The position numbers were made by a program, and so were the translations under genes. This document shows positions 7,789 through 19,325 of a stretch of 48,033 bases of DNA, in pieces. The stretch's first letter is position 1, and each line of letters begins with the position of its first letter. The notes under the pieces are model-generated. The model had not been told where the DNA came from. It was given only the letters and a program-made list of their open reading frames with translations, and did not search any database. Source of the DNA: CAWEHQ01 sp051001995 (GTDB lineage: Bacteria > Actinomycetota > Thermoleophilia > Solirubrobacterales > Thermoleophilaceae); assembly GCA_051001995.1 (NCBI GenBank), contig JBPCMT010000021.1:1-48033 (forward strand), in the 5' to 3' direction.

Positions 7789-8607
7789 GTGCTCGAGCCG
7801 ATCTGCGTCGTCGGCCGCGGGCGCCTCGGAGCCCCGCTCGCCGACGCCCTTCGGCGCGCCGGTCTGACCGTCGCCGGCCCGTGGGGGCGTGCCGACCTCC
7901 GCGCCCGCGCGCGAGCGGCGCGAGCGGCCGAGGTCGTGCTCCTGTGCGTGCCCGATGGCGAGATCGCGGGCGTGGCCGCCGCGCTGCATGGGGCCGCGCC
8001 GTTCGTGGGGCACACGAGTGGCGCCACGCCGCTGGCGGCCCTGGCCGGCGCGGGCGACGCGGTGGGCGGTCTCTTCGGCCTCCATCCGCTCCAGACCTTC
8101 ACCGGCACCGAGGGAGACCCCGCGGCGCGACTCCGGGGTGCGGGCGCCGCGATCGCCGGCTCGACCCCGGCAGCGGAAGCGGTGGCCCACGGGCTGGCGC
8201 AGCGGCTCGGCATGGAGCCGCTCGCGATCGACGACTCGCGCCGCGCCGCCTACCACGCGGCCGCCTCGATCGCCTCGAACTTTCTCGTCACGCTCCAGGA
8301 CGCGGCCGAGACGCTGGCCGATGCCGCCGGCATGTCGCCGTCGGACGCGCGCCGCGCCTTGGCCCCGCTCGTGCGCGTGACGGTCGATAACTGGGCGGAG
8401 CTCGGCCCGCAGCGATCCCTCACCGGGCCGGTCGCGCGCGGCGATTGGGAGACCGTGGACCGCCATCGGGCGGCAGTCGCGGGCGCAGATCCGACGCTGG
8501 CGCCTCTCTTCGAGGCGCTGGTCGAGCGTACCCACGCCCTTGCGGCGCGCGGCGAGGGCGTCGCCGCAAGGTCGACCGCGTCCGTGGCCACCGGGAGGCC
8601 GGCGTGA
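7789..8607 (+). CDS. Rossmann/DUF2520 domain protein, candidate ketopantoate-reductase-like enzyme
   Basis: About 272 residues. The N-terminal NAD(P)-binding half begins ICVVGRGRLGAPLADALRRAG (GxGxxG-type), with LLCVPDGEIAGVAAAL and FVGHTSGATPL; the C-terminal half is the helical DUF2520 domain (HPLQTF, then YHAAASIASNFLVTLQDAAETL). This layout resembles 6-phosphogluconate dehydrogenase-like oxidoreductases such as ketopantoate reductase (PanE). It overlaps panC by 4 bases (GTGA) and leads the pan operon, so a role in pantothenate synthesis is plausible but unproven. The GTG at 7789 fits the family start; an ATG at 7699 would add 30 unconserved residues. Neither has a clear ribosome-binding site. 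Confidence 0.8.
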   Translation: MLEPICVVGRGRLGAPLADALRRAGLTVAGPWGRADLRARARAARAAEVVLLCVPDGEIAGVAAALHGAAPFVGHTSGATPLAALAGAGDAVGGLFGLHPLQTFTGTEGDPAARLRGAGAAIAGSTPAAEAVAHGLAQRLGMEPLAIDDSRRAAYHAAASIASNFLVTLQDAAETLADAAGMSPSDARRALAPLVRVTVDNWAELGPQRSLTGPVARGDWETVDRHRAAVAGADPTLAPLFEALVERTHALAARGEGVAARSTASVATGRPA

Positions 8608-9476
8608 ACACATCGCGAACCGTCGCCGACCTGAGGCTCGCCGTCGCGCAGCGGCGCTCGTGCGCGCCGTCCGGCGCGGAGCGGCGCCGCGTCGGGCTCG
8701 TGCCCACCATGGGTGCCCTCCACGACGGGCACCTGTCGCTGATCCGCAGGGCGCGAGCGGACTGCGACACGGTGGTCGTCTCCCTGTTCGTGAATCCGGC
8801 CCAGTTTCGTCCCGGCGAGGACCTCGAGGCCTACCCGCGCGACGAGGCGCGCGACGCAGCGCTCGCCGAGGCGGAGGGCGTGGACGTACTCTTTGCGCCG
8901 CCGGAGGAGGAGATCTACCCGCCCGGCTTCGACACCCGGGTCCGGGTCGGCCGGCTCACCTCGGTCCTCTGCGGCGGCCCCGACCGGCGCGGCCCGGACC
9001 ACTTCACCGGCGTCGCGACGGTGGTCGTGAAGCTTTTCAACATGGTCGGCCCCGACGTTGCTTACTTCGGGCAGAAGGACGCGCAGCAGGCGCTCGTCAT
9101 CCACCGGCTGGTCCGCGACCTCGACATCCCGGTGGCGATTGAGGTCTGTCCGACGGTGCGCGAGCCAAGCGGCTTGGCTGTCAGCTCCCGCAACGCGTAC
9201 CTCGACCGGGCCGAGCGCGAGCGAGCGGCGGCGCTCAGCCGGGCGCTCGCCGCCGCCGAGACGGCGGTGGCGGGCGGCGAGAGATCCGCGGACGCCGTGC
9301 TCCGCGCCGCCCGCGCCGAGCTCGAGGCTGCGCACGTCCAGCCCGAGTACCTGGAGCTTCGCTCCGCGCGCGACCTCTCGCCGGCCCGGCGGGTGAACGG
9401 GGCCACTCTTCTCGCCGTTGCCGCCCGCGTGGGCGAAACGCGGCTGATCGACAACACGATCCTGGAGGCCAAATGA
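8604..9476 (+). CDS. panC: Pantoate-beta-alanine ligase (pantothenate synthetase)
   Basis: Joins pantoate and beta-alanine with ATP to make pantothenate. The 290-residue protein has VPTMGALHDGHLSLI near residue 35 (HxGH adenylate-forming motif), VSLFVNPAQF, FTGVATVVVKLFNMVGPDVAYFG, and the KMSKS-type site in GLAVSSRN. The GTG at 8604 overlaps the DUF2520 stop and has GGGAGG 5 bases upstream. It ends in a 4-base overlap with panD. No panE or ilvC is visible in the window, so ketopantoate reduction must come from elsewhere or from the neighbouring DUF2520 protein. Confidence 0.97.
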   Translation: MNTSRTVADLRLAVAQRRSCAPSGAERRRVGLVPTMGALHDGHLSLIRRARADCDTVVVSLFVNPAQFRPGEDLEAYPRDEARDAALAEAEGVDVLFAPPEEEIYPPGFDTRVRVGRLTSVLCGGPDRRGPDHFTGVATVVVKLFNMVGPDVAYFGQKDAQQALVIHRLVRDLDIPVAIEVCPTVREPSGLAVSSRNAYLDRAERERAAALSRALAAAETAVAGGERSADAVLRAARAELEAAHVQPEYLELRSARDLSPARRVNGATLLAVAARVGETRLIDNTILEAK

Positions 9477-9853
9477 ACCGCACGATGCTGAAGTCGAAGA
9501 TCCACCGCGCCCGCGTGACGGGGGCCGACCTCCACTACGTCGGCTCGATCACGATCGACCGGGACCTGCTCGAGGCTGCCGACCTGCTCGAGCACGAGCT
9601 TGTCCACGTGCTCGACGTGGACAACGGCGCGCGCCTGGAGACCTACACGATCGGGGGCGAGCGCGGCTCGGGAGAGGTCACGATCAACGGCGCCGCCGCC
9701 CGGCTGGTGAATGCCGGGGACACCGTCATCGTGGTCTCCTACGCCTCCTACTCGGAGGCCGAGCTCGAGCGCTACGAGCCCCGGGTGGTGCACGTCGACG
9801 CGCGCAACGGGATCGTCGGCGTGGACGACCGGGTCGCGGAGTTGGCGGCATGA
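9473..9853 (+). CDS. panD: Aspartate 1-decarboxylase proenzyme
   Basis: Pyruvoyl enzyme that makes beta-alanine from aspartate for panC. 126 residues, starting RTMLKSKIHRARVTGADL, with the self-cleavage site G24-S25 in YVGSITID; S25 becomes the pyruvoyl group. Also visible are the active-site Y and K near the start, NGARLETYTI, and GAAARLV. It overlaps both panC and panB by 4 bases, giving tight coupling. Length and spacing are canonical. Confidence 0.97.
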   Translation: MNRTMLKSKIHRARVTGADLHYVGSITIDRDLLEAADLLEHELVHVLDVDNGARLETYTIGGERGSGEVTINGAAARLVNAGDTVIVVSYASYSEAELERYEPRVVHVDARNGIVGVDDRVAELAA

Positions 9854-10803
9854 GCTCGGCGCCCCGAACGCCGCCCGGGCCGCCTGAGGGCGCCGCGCCT
9901 CCGACGCGCGACTCGCGCGGCACCAAGCCCGGCGGCCGGGTCACGCTCTCCGTGCTGACCGAGCGCAAGGCGCTCGGCGAGCCGATCGTGATGGTCACCG
10001 CCTATGACTTCCCGAGCGGGCAGGTGGCGGAGGCGGCCGGCGTGGACGTTGTCCTGGTGGGCGACTCGGCGGCGATGACGGTGCTCGGCTACCCGAGCAC
10101 CGTGCCGGTCACGCTGGACGAGATGGTGATGCTCGCCGGCGCCGTCCGCCGTGGGCTCACGACGCCGTTGCTCATCGGCGATCTGCCGTTCGGCTCCTAC
10201 GAGGGCTCCAACGAGCGCGCCGTGGCCAGCGCCCAGCGCTTCGTCAAGGAGGCCGGCTGCGACGCCGTCAAGCTCGAGCGCGGCGGCCAGTCCGCGGAGC
10301 GCGCCGCCGCGATCGCGGCCGCCGGGATCCCGGTGATGGGCCACGTCGGGCTGACCCCGCAGACCGCGACCGCGCTCGGCGGCTACCGCTCCCAGGGTCG
10401 CACCGCGGAGCGGGCGCTCGAGGTTGCGAGGGACGCCGAGGCGCTGCAGGAGGCGGGATGCTTCGCGGTGGTCTTCGAGGCGATCCCGAGCGATGTGACC
10501 GACGTGATCATGCCCGCCATGGAGATCCCGGTGATCGGCATCGGGGCGGGCCCGGCGACCGACGGCCAGGTGCTGGTCTTCCACGACCTGCTCGGGATCT
10601 ACGACGGCCACGCCGCCCGCTTCGTCAAGCGCTACGCGGCTATCCGCGAGGAGATGGTGGCCGGGGTCGCCGAGTACGCGCGCGACGTGCGCGAGCGCCG
10701 CTACCCCGAGCCCGGCCACGGCTACACGATGGCGCCGGACGAGGCAGAGCGGCTCAGGGAGCTGGTCGATCGGGAGCGCCAGGCCGCGACGCTCTGGCCG
10801 TAG
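9850..10803 (+). CDS. panB: 3-methyl-2-oxobutanoate hydroxymethyltransferase
   Basis: First committed step of pantothenate synthesis, adding a hydroxymethyl group from methylene-tetrahydrofolate to ketoisovalerate to give ketopantoate. The 317-residue protein shows MVTAYDFPSG, VVLVGDSAAMTVLGY (metal-binding Asp), LIGDLPFGSYE, VKLERGG, GHVGLTPQ and IGIGAGPATDGQVLV. It has an extra 30-residue Pro/Gly-rich N-terminus before the barrel. It is the last gene of the DUF2520-panC-panD-panB operon, which ends at a long hairpin. Confidence 0.97.
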   Translation: MSSAPRTPPGPPEGAAPPTRDSRGTKPGGRVTLSVLTERKALGEPIVMVTAYDFPSGQVAEAAGVDVVLVGDSAAMTVLGYPSTVPVTLDEMVMLAGAVRRGLTTPLLIGDLPFGSYEGSNERAVASAQRFVKEAGCDAVKLERGGQSAERAAAIAAAGIPVMGHVGLTPQTATALGGYRSQGRTAERALEVARDAEALQEAGCFAVVFEAIPSDVTDVIMPAMEIPVIGIGAGPATDGQVLVFHDLLGIYDGHAARFVKRYAAIREEMVAGVAEYARDVRERRYPEPGHGYTMAPDEAERLRELVDRERQAATLWP

Positions 10804-10846
10804 GACCGGCTGGCCCCGCGCCCGGCAGGCGCGCCCACCGGAAGCT

Positions 10847-10895
10847 GAACTTTGGCGAGTTGCGCACACCCCTCGGGCGTAGCTCGCCAAAGTTC
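10847..10895. terminator. Long imperfect hairpin between convergent genes
   Basis: GAACTTTGGCGAG (10847-10859) and its exact reverse complement CTCGCCAAAGTTC (10883-10895) form a 13-bp stem. The stem continues inward with two G-U pairs and T-A, C-G, G-C, C-G pairs to about 19 bp, closing a short loop. It lies between panB (plus) and the acyltransferase gene (minus), where a bidirectional terminator is expected. There is no clear T-run on either side, and the arms are AT-richer than the surroundings, so it may instead be a dispersed palindromic repeat. Confidence 0.55.
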
Positions 10896-10906
10896 GACGA
10901 CACAAG

Positions 10907-11494
10907 TCATCCCCGCCCGTCGTACTCGATCTCGCGGATCACCTCTGCCGGCGCTCCGGCCGCGATCACCCGCGGCGGTAGGTCGCGGGTCACCACTGAG
11001 TTCGCGCCCACCACGCAGCGGTCGCCAACCGTGACGCCGCTCGTCACGACGCAATTCACCCCGAACCAGCAGTTCGAGCCGATCGCGGTTGGCCCCTTCG
11101 AGTCGAAGCCCTGGTACGGGACCGGCTTGTCTGGGTCGTCGAAGCGGTGGGAGGCGTCGGTCACGAAGCAGTGGTTGGCGAACATCGTGTGGTCGCCGAT
11201 CGTCACGCGATCCTGGACCGCGACCATGCAGCCCATGTTGAGGAAGGTGCCCGACCCCATCTCGAGCCGCGCCCCGTCACCGACTGTCACCCAGCAGCCG
11301 GGCTCGAGCAGCGTCTGCTCGCCGATGTCGAGCCGGCCGTCGTCGAGCGCCTCGAGCACGTTGCCCTGCACCGGGAAGCGAATGAAGGCTCCTCGACGCG
11401 CCATGTGGCGATGGATGCGAGCGCGCCGCCACGGCAGCGAGTTGCGCTCGTACCAGCGCCACTTCTGAAGGTAGAGCTTCAGGCGGGGGTCCAA
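10907..11494 (-). CDS. Left-handed beta-helix (hexapeptide repeat) acyltransferase
   Basis: About 195 residues. After a basic helix (KLYLQKWRWYERNSLPWRRARIHRH) come hexapeptide turns (LDIGEQTLLEPG, VTVGDGARLEMGSGTF, VTIGDHTMFAN), the catalytic His loop near DASHRFDDPDKP, then CWFGVNCVVTSGVTVGDRCVVGANSVVTRD and a C-terminal AGAPAEVIRE. This is the maltose/galactoside O-acetyltransferase-like superfamily; the sugar or lipid acceptor cannot be told. The TTG at 11494 is chosen because GAGGA lies 7 bases upstream and it overlaps the end of the DUF4328 gene by 16 bases; ATG at 11404 would cut off a conserved-looking helix. Confidence 0.8.
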   Translation of the reverse strand: MDPRLKLYLQKWRWYERNSLPWRRARIHRHMARRGAFIRFPVQGNVLEALDDGRLDIGEQTLLEPGCWVTVGDGARLEMGSGTFLNMGCMVAVQDRVTIGDHTMFANHCFVTDASHRFDDPDKPVPYQGFDSKGPTAIGSNCWFGVNCVVTSGVTVGDRCVVGANSVVTRDLPPRVIAAGAPAEVIREIEYDGRG

Positions 11495-12227
11495 CCGAGC
11501 TTCCTCGCGCGCGACTCCTGTCGCTCCGTGGTCCGCCGGACGACGAGGGCCCCGAGCACGGCGGCCGCCGCGCTGAGAAGGCCCCCCACGACGGACAGGG
11601 CGCCGCTGGCGGTCGTGGTCGTGGCGCGGTCGCCGGACAGGGCGCTGTCGAAGCTCGAGGTGGCGCTGTCCACGCCCGCCTCCACCGCCAACAGAAAGCT
11701 CAGGACCCAGATAGCCCACCACAGGTGGTGGAACGCCGGCACCGTCGCCTTCTCCCCGGCTCCGCCAGCCGGCTCCGGCTCGCTCCCGCGCCAGATCTCG
11801 TTCAGCATCAGCTTCGGGAGGACGAGATCCAGGACCGGGACGAACCACGCCCCGATCGTCCAGCCCACGCCGTGACGAGGCTCAGGCGCGCCGAGCGGGC
11901 GCAAATTGGTGTACGCGCGGTAGAACCAGATGATGAACAGCACCGCCGTGGCCAAGAAGACCAGGCCCTGGAGTAAGCCGAACAGGGCAAGTGCGATGTC
12001 CGCGCCGTCGAGGCGGTCGTAGGCCGGCGTCGAGTACGTGCCGAGGCCGTACACGGCCAGAGTGATTACGGTGCTGAGCCCGTTCGCCGCGGCGGTGGTA
12101 ACGAGCAGCCAGAAGATCCACGGCGACAGGCCGACGAGCGGCCGGTAGGGCTCGCCCGGAGCGTACGCGGCGCCCGGCGGCGACCAGCCGGGCGTCTCCG
12201 GTCCGGGCGACGCGCCCCCGGCGCCCG

Positions 12228-12231
<4 letters not shown>
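11479..12231 (-). CDS. DUF4328 domain membrane protein
   Basis: A 250-residue protein of unknown function. After a Pro/Gly-rich cytosolic start (to about residue 33), it shows four or more membrane segments: WIFWLLVTTAAANGL, IALALFGLLQGLVFLATAVLFIIWFYRAY, VGWTIGAWFVPVLDLVLP, LWWAIWVLSFLLAV and a last one near VVGGLLSAAAAVLGALVV. WFYRAYTNLRPLGA followed by GWTIGAWFVPVLDLVLPK is the DUF4328 signature. The GTG at 12231 overlaps the uvrA stop by 4 bases. It sits between a DNA-repair gene and an acyltransferase with no evident shared function. Confidence 0.8.
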
Positions 12232-15152
<2,921 letters not shown>

Positions 15153-15251
15153 ATGCCCAAGTCTAGGCTCGGGGTCGGCCGAACCGGTGTTCGGCGCCGG
15201 CGGGAGTTTGCGCACGTCGCGGTGCGCGCCCGGTCCGAGCTCCGGGGCCGG

Positions 15252-16376
15252 TCAGCTTCCGACGCGCGAATAGACCTCGTCGAGCACCGCGTCCTGGTCC
15301 TCGAGGTTGAAGTTCTCGGACAGGTAGCGGGCGGTCTCGTCGCGCGGGGTGCCGTTGAGAGCCATATTGAGCGCGATCAGCCGCGCGCCCTCCGAGCCCG
15401 CGATCGCACGGCCGTGCTCGGCGGACTCCGGCTCTTCGACTGTGCTGGGCTCGTCCCCGACGGTCGCCGGCTCGTCCTCGAGCGTCGCGGGCTCGTCGCC
15501 GAGGGTTGCGGGCTCGTCCACCAGCGTCGGCTGGTCGACCGCCGGCAGCTCGGACTCGTCGAGCGGCTCGGGCTCCGGCTCCAGCTCCACGGCGTCCACC
15601 TCGCTGGCCGCGGGCGCCGCCCCGAGGTCGCCCTCGTGCTCCGCGGCCGACTCGTCGGGATCGGTCGCGAACTCGTCGGGCGCCTCCTCGACCGGGAGCT
15701 GCTCGTCCTGCTCGCCGGCCACGTCGGGCTCGGGCGCGGCGACGGCCGCTGCCTCGCCGACCGCACCGGCGGTCGCGGGGCCGGTGCCGCCGCTCGCGTG
15801 CGCCTCCCGCAACGCCGGCAGCTCGGCGCGGATCTGCTCGAGGTCGCCGCTCAGGGACTCCGCGTTCGTCCTCAGCCGGCCGACGAGCGAGGTCGTCTCG
15901 CCGCGGAGGTTCTCGAGCAGGCCCTCGAGCTCGGAGTCGGCACCGCGGGCGCGTTCGAGCATCTGGTCGGCGATCGCCTGCACGTGCTCGACGTGCGAGC
16001 CGGCCTCCGCCTGCGCGCGCTCACGGGCCTCCCTGGAGGCCGTGTCGGCCTCCTCGCGCACTCTGCGGGCGTGCAGCTCCGCTTGGTCGCGCACCTGGCT
16101 CGCCTCGGTGGCGGTTTCCTCGGTCACGCGGCGCGCCTCGTCGTCCGCTTGCTGCTGGATCTGCGCCGCGCTCGTCTCCGCGGCTTCGACGATCCCGCGG
16201 ATCTGCTCGGCCGCGCTGCCCGCGAGGCTCGGGCGGCTCTCCTGCTCCTGCGCCTGCTGCTGCTGGAGCCGGGTCACCTCGTCGGCGACCTGCCGTAGGT
16301 GCGCGTCGACCTCGTCAGGGTCATAGCCACGGCGCGCCGCCGTGAAGTCTCTCCGCTCGATGAGGTCACGGTCCAT
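15252..16376 (-). CDS. DivIVA domain protein with acidic repeat linker and separate C-terminal segment
   Basis: A 374-residue protein. Residues 5-38 are a DivIVA N-terminal motif (RRDFTAARRGYDPDEVDAHL), which in DivIVA/Wag31/SepIVA proteins binds curved membrane. Residues about 55-190 are a long Ala/Glu/Arg coiled coil. Residues 200-325 are an acidic disordered linker with four DEPATLG-like heptads (about 287-314). Residues 329-374 form a separate helical-looking segment (ARLIALNMALNGTPRDETAR, then YLSENFNLED). The ATG at 16376 has AAGGAG about 10 bases upstream. It lies between uvrB and uvrA on one strand with about 100 bases either side. A role in cell-pole or septum organisation is inferred only from the first domain. 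Confidence 0.8.
   Translation of the reverse strand: MDRDLIERRDFTAARRGYDPDEVDAHLRQVADEVTRLQQQQAQEQESRPSLAGSAAEQIRGIVEAAETSAAQIQQQADDEARRVTEETATEASQVRDQAELHARRVREEADTASREARERAQAEAGSHVEHVQAIADQMLERARGADSELEGLLENLRGETTSLVGRLRTNAESLSGDLEQIRAELPALREAHASGGTGPATAGAVGEAAAVAAPEPDVAGEQDEQLPVEEAPDEFATDPDESAAEHEGDLGAAPAASEVDAVELEPEPEPLDESELPAVDQPTLVDEPATLGDEPATLEDEPATVGDEPSTVEEPESAEHGRAIAGSEGARLIALNMALNGTPRDETARYLSENFNLEDQDAVLDEVYSRVGS
15448..15531 (-). repeat. Four 21-bp tandem repeats in the DivIVA-domain gene
   Basis: Units starting GGCTCGTC at 15448, 15469, 15490 and 15511 on the plus strand encode, on the minus strand, the DEPATLG-like heptads of the acidic linker. The units have diverged in their second half. 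Confidence 0.75.
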
Positions 16377-16483
16377 CTGGCTGGGGCTCCTTCGTCGTTT
16401 TGCCTCCCAAAGTGCGGGCAAGCGTACCGGAGCGACTGCGGAGGAGCCGCCGCCGCGCGCCATCGGCCGGGGTGAGGGAGCGC

Positions 16484-18484
16484 CTACGTTGCTTCGATCT
16501 GATCGAGCTCGCGGCGCAAGGACTTGAGCTCGTCGCGCAGCTTGGCCGCGTACTCGAACCGCAGCTCCTCCGCGGCGGCGAGCATCTCCTCCTCGAGCTC
16601 GACCATCGTCCGCGCGATCTCCTCGGCGGACATGCCCTCCTCCGCGGCTGAGCGCGTGCGGCGGTCCCTGGTGGGCACCTTCGACTCGAGCGCCAAGAAG
16701 TCGGAGATGTCCGAGATCCCCTTGCGCACGGTCTCGGGCGTGATCCCGCGCTCCTCGTTGTAGGCGACCTGGATCGCGCGCCGGCGGTCCGTCTCGTCGA
16801 TCGCCCGGTGCATCGCGGCGGACCTCTGGTCCGCGTACATGATCACGCGTCCGCGCACGTTGCGAGCCGCGCGCCCGATCGTCTGGATCAGTGACGTCTC
16901 TCCACGCAGGAAGCCCTCCTTGTCCGCGTCCACGATCGCAACCAGCGAGACCTCCGGTAGGTCGAGGCCCTCGCGCAGCAGGTTCACGCCGACGAGCACG
17001 TCGAACTCGCCGAGGCGCAGGTCGCGGATGATCTGAATGCGCTCGAGCGTGTCCACCTCCGAGTGCAGGTAGCGCACGCGGAAGCCGTACTCCATCAGGT
17101 AGTCGGTCAGGTCCTCGGCCATCTTCTTCGTCAGCGTGGTCACAAGGGCACGCTCGCCGGCCTCGGCGCGGGCGCGAACCTCGTTCATGAGGTCGTCGAT
17201 CTGGTTCTTCGTCTCGCGGACCTCGACCTCGGGGTCCACGACGCCGGTCGGGCGGACGATCTGCTCGACGATCCGCGACGAGTGGCCGCGCTCGAAGTCG
17301 CCCGGCGTGGCCGACACCATCACGATCTGGCCGGTGACGTCCAGGAACTCCTCGAACCGCTGGGGGCGGTTGTCGAGCGCGCTGGGCAGCCGGAAGCCGT
17401 ATTCCACGAGCGTCTGCTTGCGCGAGCGGTCGCCCTCGTACATCCCGCCGATCTGGGGCACGGTCTGGTGCGACTCGTCGATGAAGCAGACCATGTCGTC
17501 GGGGAAGAAGTCGAGCAGGCAGAAGGGGCGCTCCCCGGGCGCGCGGTCGTCCAGGATCCGCGAGTAGTTCTCGATCCCGCTGCAGAAGCCGAGCTCGCGC
17601 AGCATCTCCATGTCGAACTGCGTGCGCTGGCGCAGGCGGTGGGACTCGAGCAGCTTGCCCTCCGCCTCGAGCTCCTTGGTGCGCTGCTCGAGCTCGTCGC
17701 GGATCTCGCCGACCGCGCGCTCGATCGTCTCGCGATCGGTGGCGTAGTGGGTAGCGGGCCAGACGGCGGCGTACTCGAGGTCGGCGTAGACCTCGCCGGT
17801 CAGCGGGTCGAAGTGCTGGACGGCCTCGATCTCGTCGCCGAAGAAGACCGCCCTGTACGCGCTCTCGGCGTAGGCCGGGAAGACCTCGAGCGTCTCGCCG
17901 CGCACGCGAAACGTTCCCCGCGCGAGCGCCTGGTCGTTGCGCGAGTACTGGATGTCGACGAGCTTGCGCAGCACTCCGTCGCGGTCGACCATGTCGCCGC
18001 GCTTGAGCATCAGCATCATGCGGTCGTACTTCTCGGGCGAGCCGAGGCCGAAGATGCACGACACGCTGGCCACGACGATGGTGTCGCGGCGGCCGAGCAG
18101 CGCCGCGGTGGCGGCGTGGCGCAGGCGCTCGATCTCGTCGTTGATCGAGGAGTCCTTCTCGATGTAGAGGTCCTGCGACGGGACGTAGGCCTCGGGCTGG
18201 TAGTAGTCGTAGTAGGAGACGAAGTACTCGACTGCGTTATCCGGGAAGAACTCTCGGAACTCGTTGCAGAGCTGCGCGGCGAGCGTCTTGTTGTGTGCGA
18301 TCACGAGCGCCGGGCGCTGGACGCGCTCAATGGCGAATGCCATCGTCGCGGTCTTCCCCGATCCGGTCACGCCGAGCAGCGTCTGGAAGCGCTCGCCCGC
18401 GTCGAGGCCCGCGGCGAGCTGGTCGCGCGCCTCGGGCTGGTCGGCGACGGGCGTGTAGGCCGGGTTCAGACGGAAGTCGGGCAC
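16484..18484 (-). CDS. uvrB: Excinuclease ABC subunit UvrB
   Basis: Helicase-like damage-verification subunit of nucleotide-excision repair. 666 residues: Walker A GVTGSGKTATMAF near residue 40, the beta-hairpin YFVSYYDYYQPEAYVP near residue 90, DESHQTVPQ, the helicase C-terminal motifs (VGVNLLREGLDLPEVSLVAI, IQTIGRAARN) and a C-terminal UVR/UvrC-binding helix pair (EEEMLAAAEELRFEYAAKLRDEL). Start is GTG at 18484. The 166 bases between its start and the transglycosylase stop probably hold its promoter. uvrA lies on the same strand two genes downstream. Confidence 0.98.
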   Translation of the reverse strand: MPDFRLNPAYTPVADQPEARDQLAAGLDAGERFQTLLGVTGSGKTATMAFAIERVQRPALVIAHNKTLAAQLCNEFREFFPDNAVEYFVSYYDYYQPEAYVPSQDLYIEKDSSINDEIERLRHAATAALLGRRDTIVVASVSCIFGLGSPEKYDRMMLMLKRGDMVDRDGVLRKLVDIQYSRNDQALARGTFRVRGETLEVFPAYAESAYRAVFFGDEIEAVQHFDPLTGEVYADLEYAAVWPATHYATDRETIERAVGEIRDELEQRTKELEAEGKLLESHRLRQRTQFDMEMLRELGFCSGIENYSRILDDRAPGERPFCLLDFFPDDMVCFIDESHQTVPQIGGMYEGDRSRKQTLVEYGFRLPSALDNRPQRFEEFLDVTGQIVMVSATPGDFERGHSSRIVEQIVRPTGVVDPEVEVRETKNQIDDLMNEVRARAEAGERALVTTLTKKMAEDLTDYLMEYGFRVRYLHSEVDTLERIQIIRDLRLGEFDVLVGVNLLREGLDLPEVSLVAIVDADKEGFLRGETSLIQTIGRAARNVRGRVIMYADQRSAAMHRAIDETDRRRAIQVAYNEERGITPETVRKGISDISDFLALESKVPTRDRRTRSAAEEGMSAEEIARTMVELEEEMLAAAEELRFEYAAKLRDELKSLRRELDQIEAT

Positions 18485-18650
18485 CGGGTCGAAGCTAGCA
18501 GTGCCCGCCGTCGTCGCGGCGCCGCCGGATGGTGCGCGTTACCGGGCGGCGAACCGGCGCGACGATCGACGCTCACTTCCCGCCCACGAGCCCGTAGGGC
18601 GTTCGCCGTAACTGAGCACCTGCGACTCCGCTCCCCGGAGCGCGCGGATC

Positions 18651-19325
18651 TCAGAGCCCGAGATCCGCGGCGTAGTTCTTCTCGTACTCCTTGCGCCGCT
18701 CCTCGACGTCGGCCACGTACTCGCGCGTCTCCGTGAACGGGATGTCCTCGAGGTCGAGCTCATCGCTGTCGGCCTCGGCGAGCCAGCTGTCCACGTTGGT
18801 CCCGCCGGCGTTGTAGGCGGCGATCGCCAGGCGCTCGTCGCCGTCGTAGCGGTCGATCAGATAGCGCAGGTAGAAGCACCCGTAGGAGATGTTGATCTGC
18901 GGATTGCCGAGGTCGTCGAGCACGAAGGTGGTGGCGCCGGAGTTCTGCGCGATGAACTCCGCCGTCTCCGGCGTGATCTGCATCAGCCCCTCGGCTCCCG
19001 CCGGCGACGTCTGGGGCCGAAAGCGCGACTCCTCGTAGATGATCGCCGCGATCAGCGCCGAGTCGAGGTCCTTTTCCTGGGCCTGCTGGCGGATGACGTC
19101 GTCGTGGCGCAGCGGCAGCGTGACCTCGCGCACGGCGTCGCCGAGCGGCCCGACCCCGGCGGCGACCGCGACCACGCCCCCGACCACCAGCGCGATGACG
19201 ATCGCGCCCAACCGACGCCGGCGCGCGACCGTGCGCGCGTCTCGGCGCCGCGGTGCCCGCGTCGGGGGTCGGCGGGGTCCACCCGATCGGGAAGATGGCC
19301 TCGATCGCGTCGTCGGGGGGTTCAT
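18651..19325 (-). CDS. Membrane-anchored lytic transglycosylase (Slt family)
   Basis: Cleaves the MurNAc-GlcNAc bond of peptidoglycan. 224 residues: a basic Pro/Arg-rich cytosolic tail, one membrane segment (LGAIVIALVVGGVVAVAAGV, about 39-58), then the SLT domain with catalytic Glu in YEESRF, GAEGLMQITPETA, and AIAAYNAGGTNVDSW. The second part resembles E. coli Slt70 family 1A enzymes, including ETREYV near the end. Its ATG overlaps the coaE stop by 4 bases (ATGA). Confidence 0.9.
   Translation of the reverse strand: MNPPTTRSRPSSRSGGPRRPPTRAPRRRDARTVARRRRLGAIVIALVVGGVVAVAAGVGPLGDAVREVTLPLRHDDVIRQQAQEKDLDSALIAAIIYEESRFRPQTSPAGAEGLMQITPETAEFIAQNSGATTFVLDDLGNPQINISYGCFYLRYLIDRYDGDERLAIAAYNAGGTNVDSWLAEADSDELDLEDIPFTETREYVADVEERRKEYEKNYAADLGL

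Noticed and set aside
17063..18736. 557-codon open frame on the plus strand opposite uvrB
   Set aside because: Antisense shadow of uvrB, rich in Val/Leu/Asp/Arg, with no recognisable domain.
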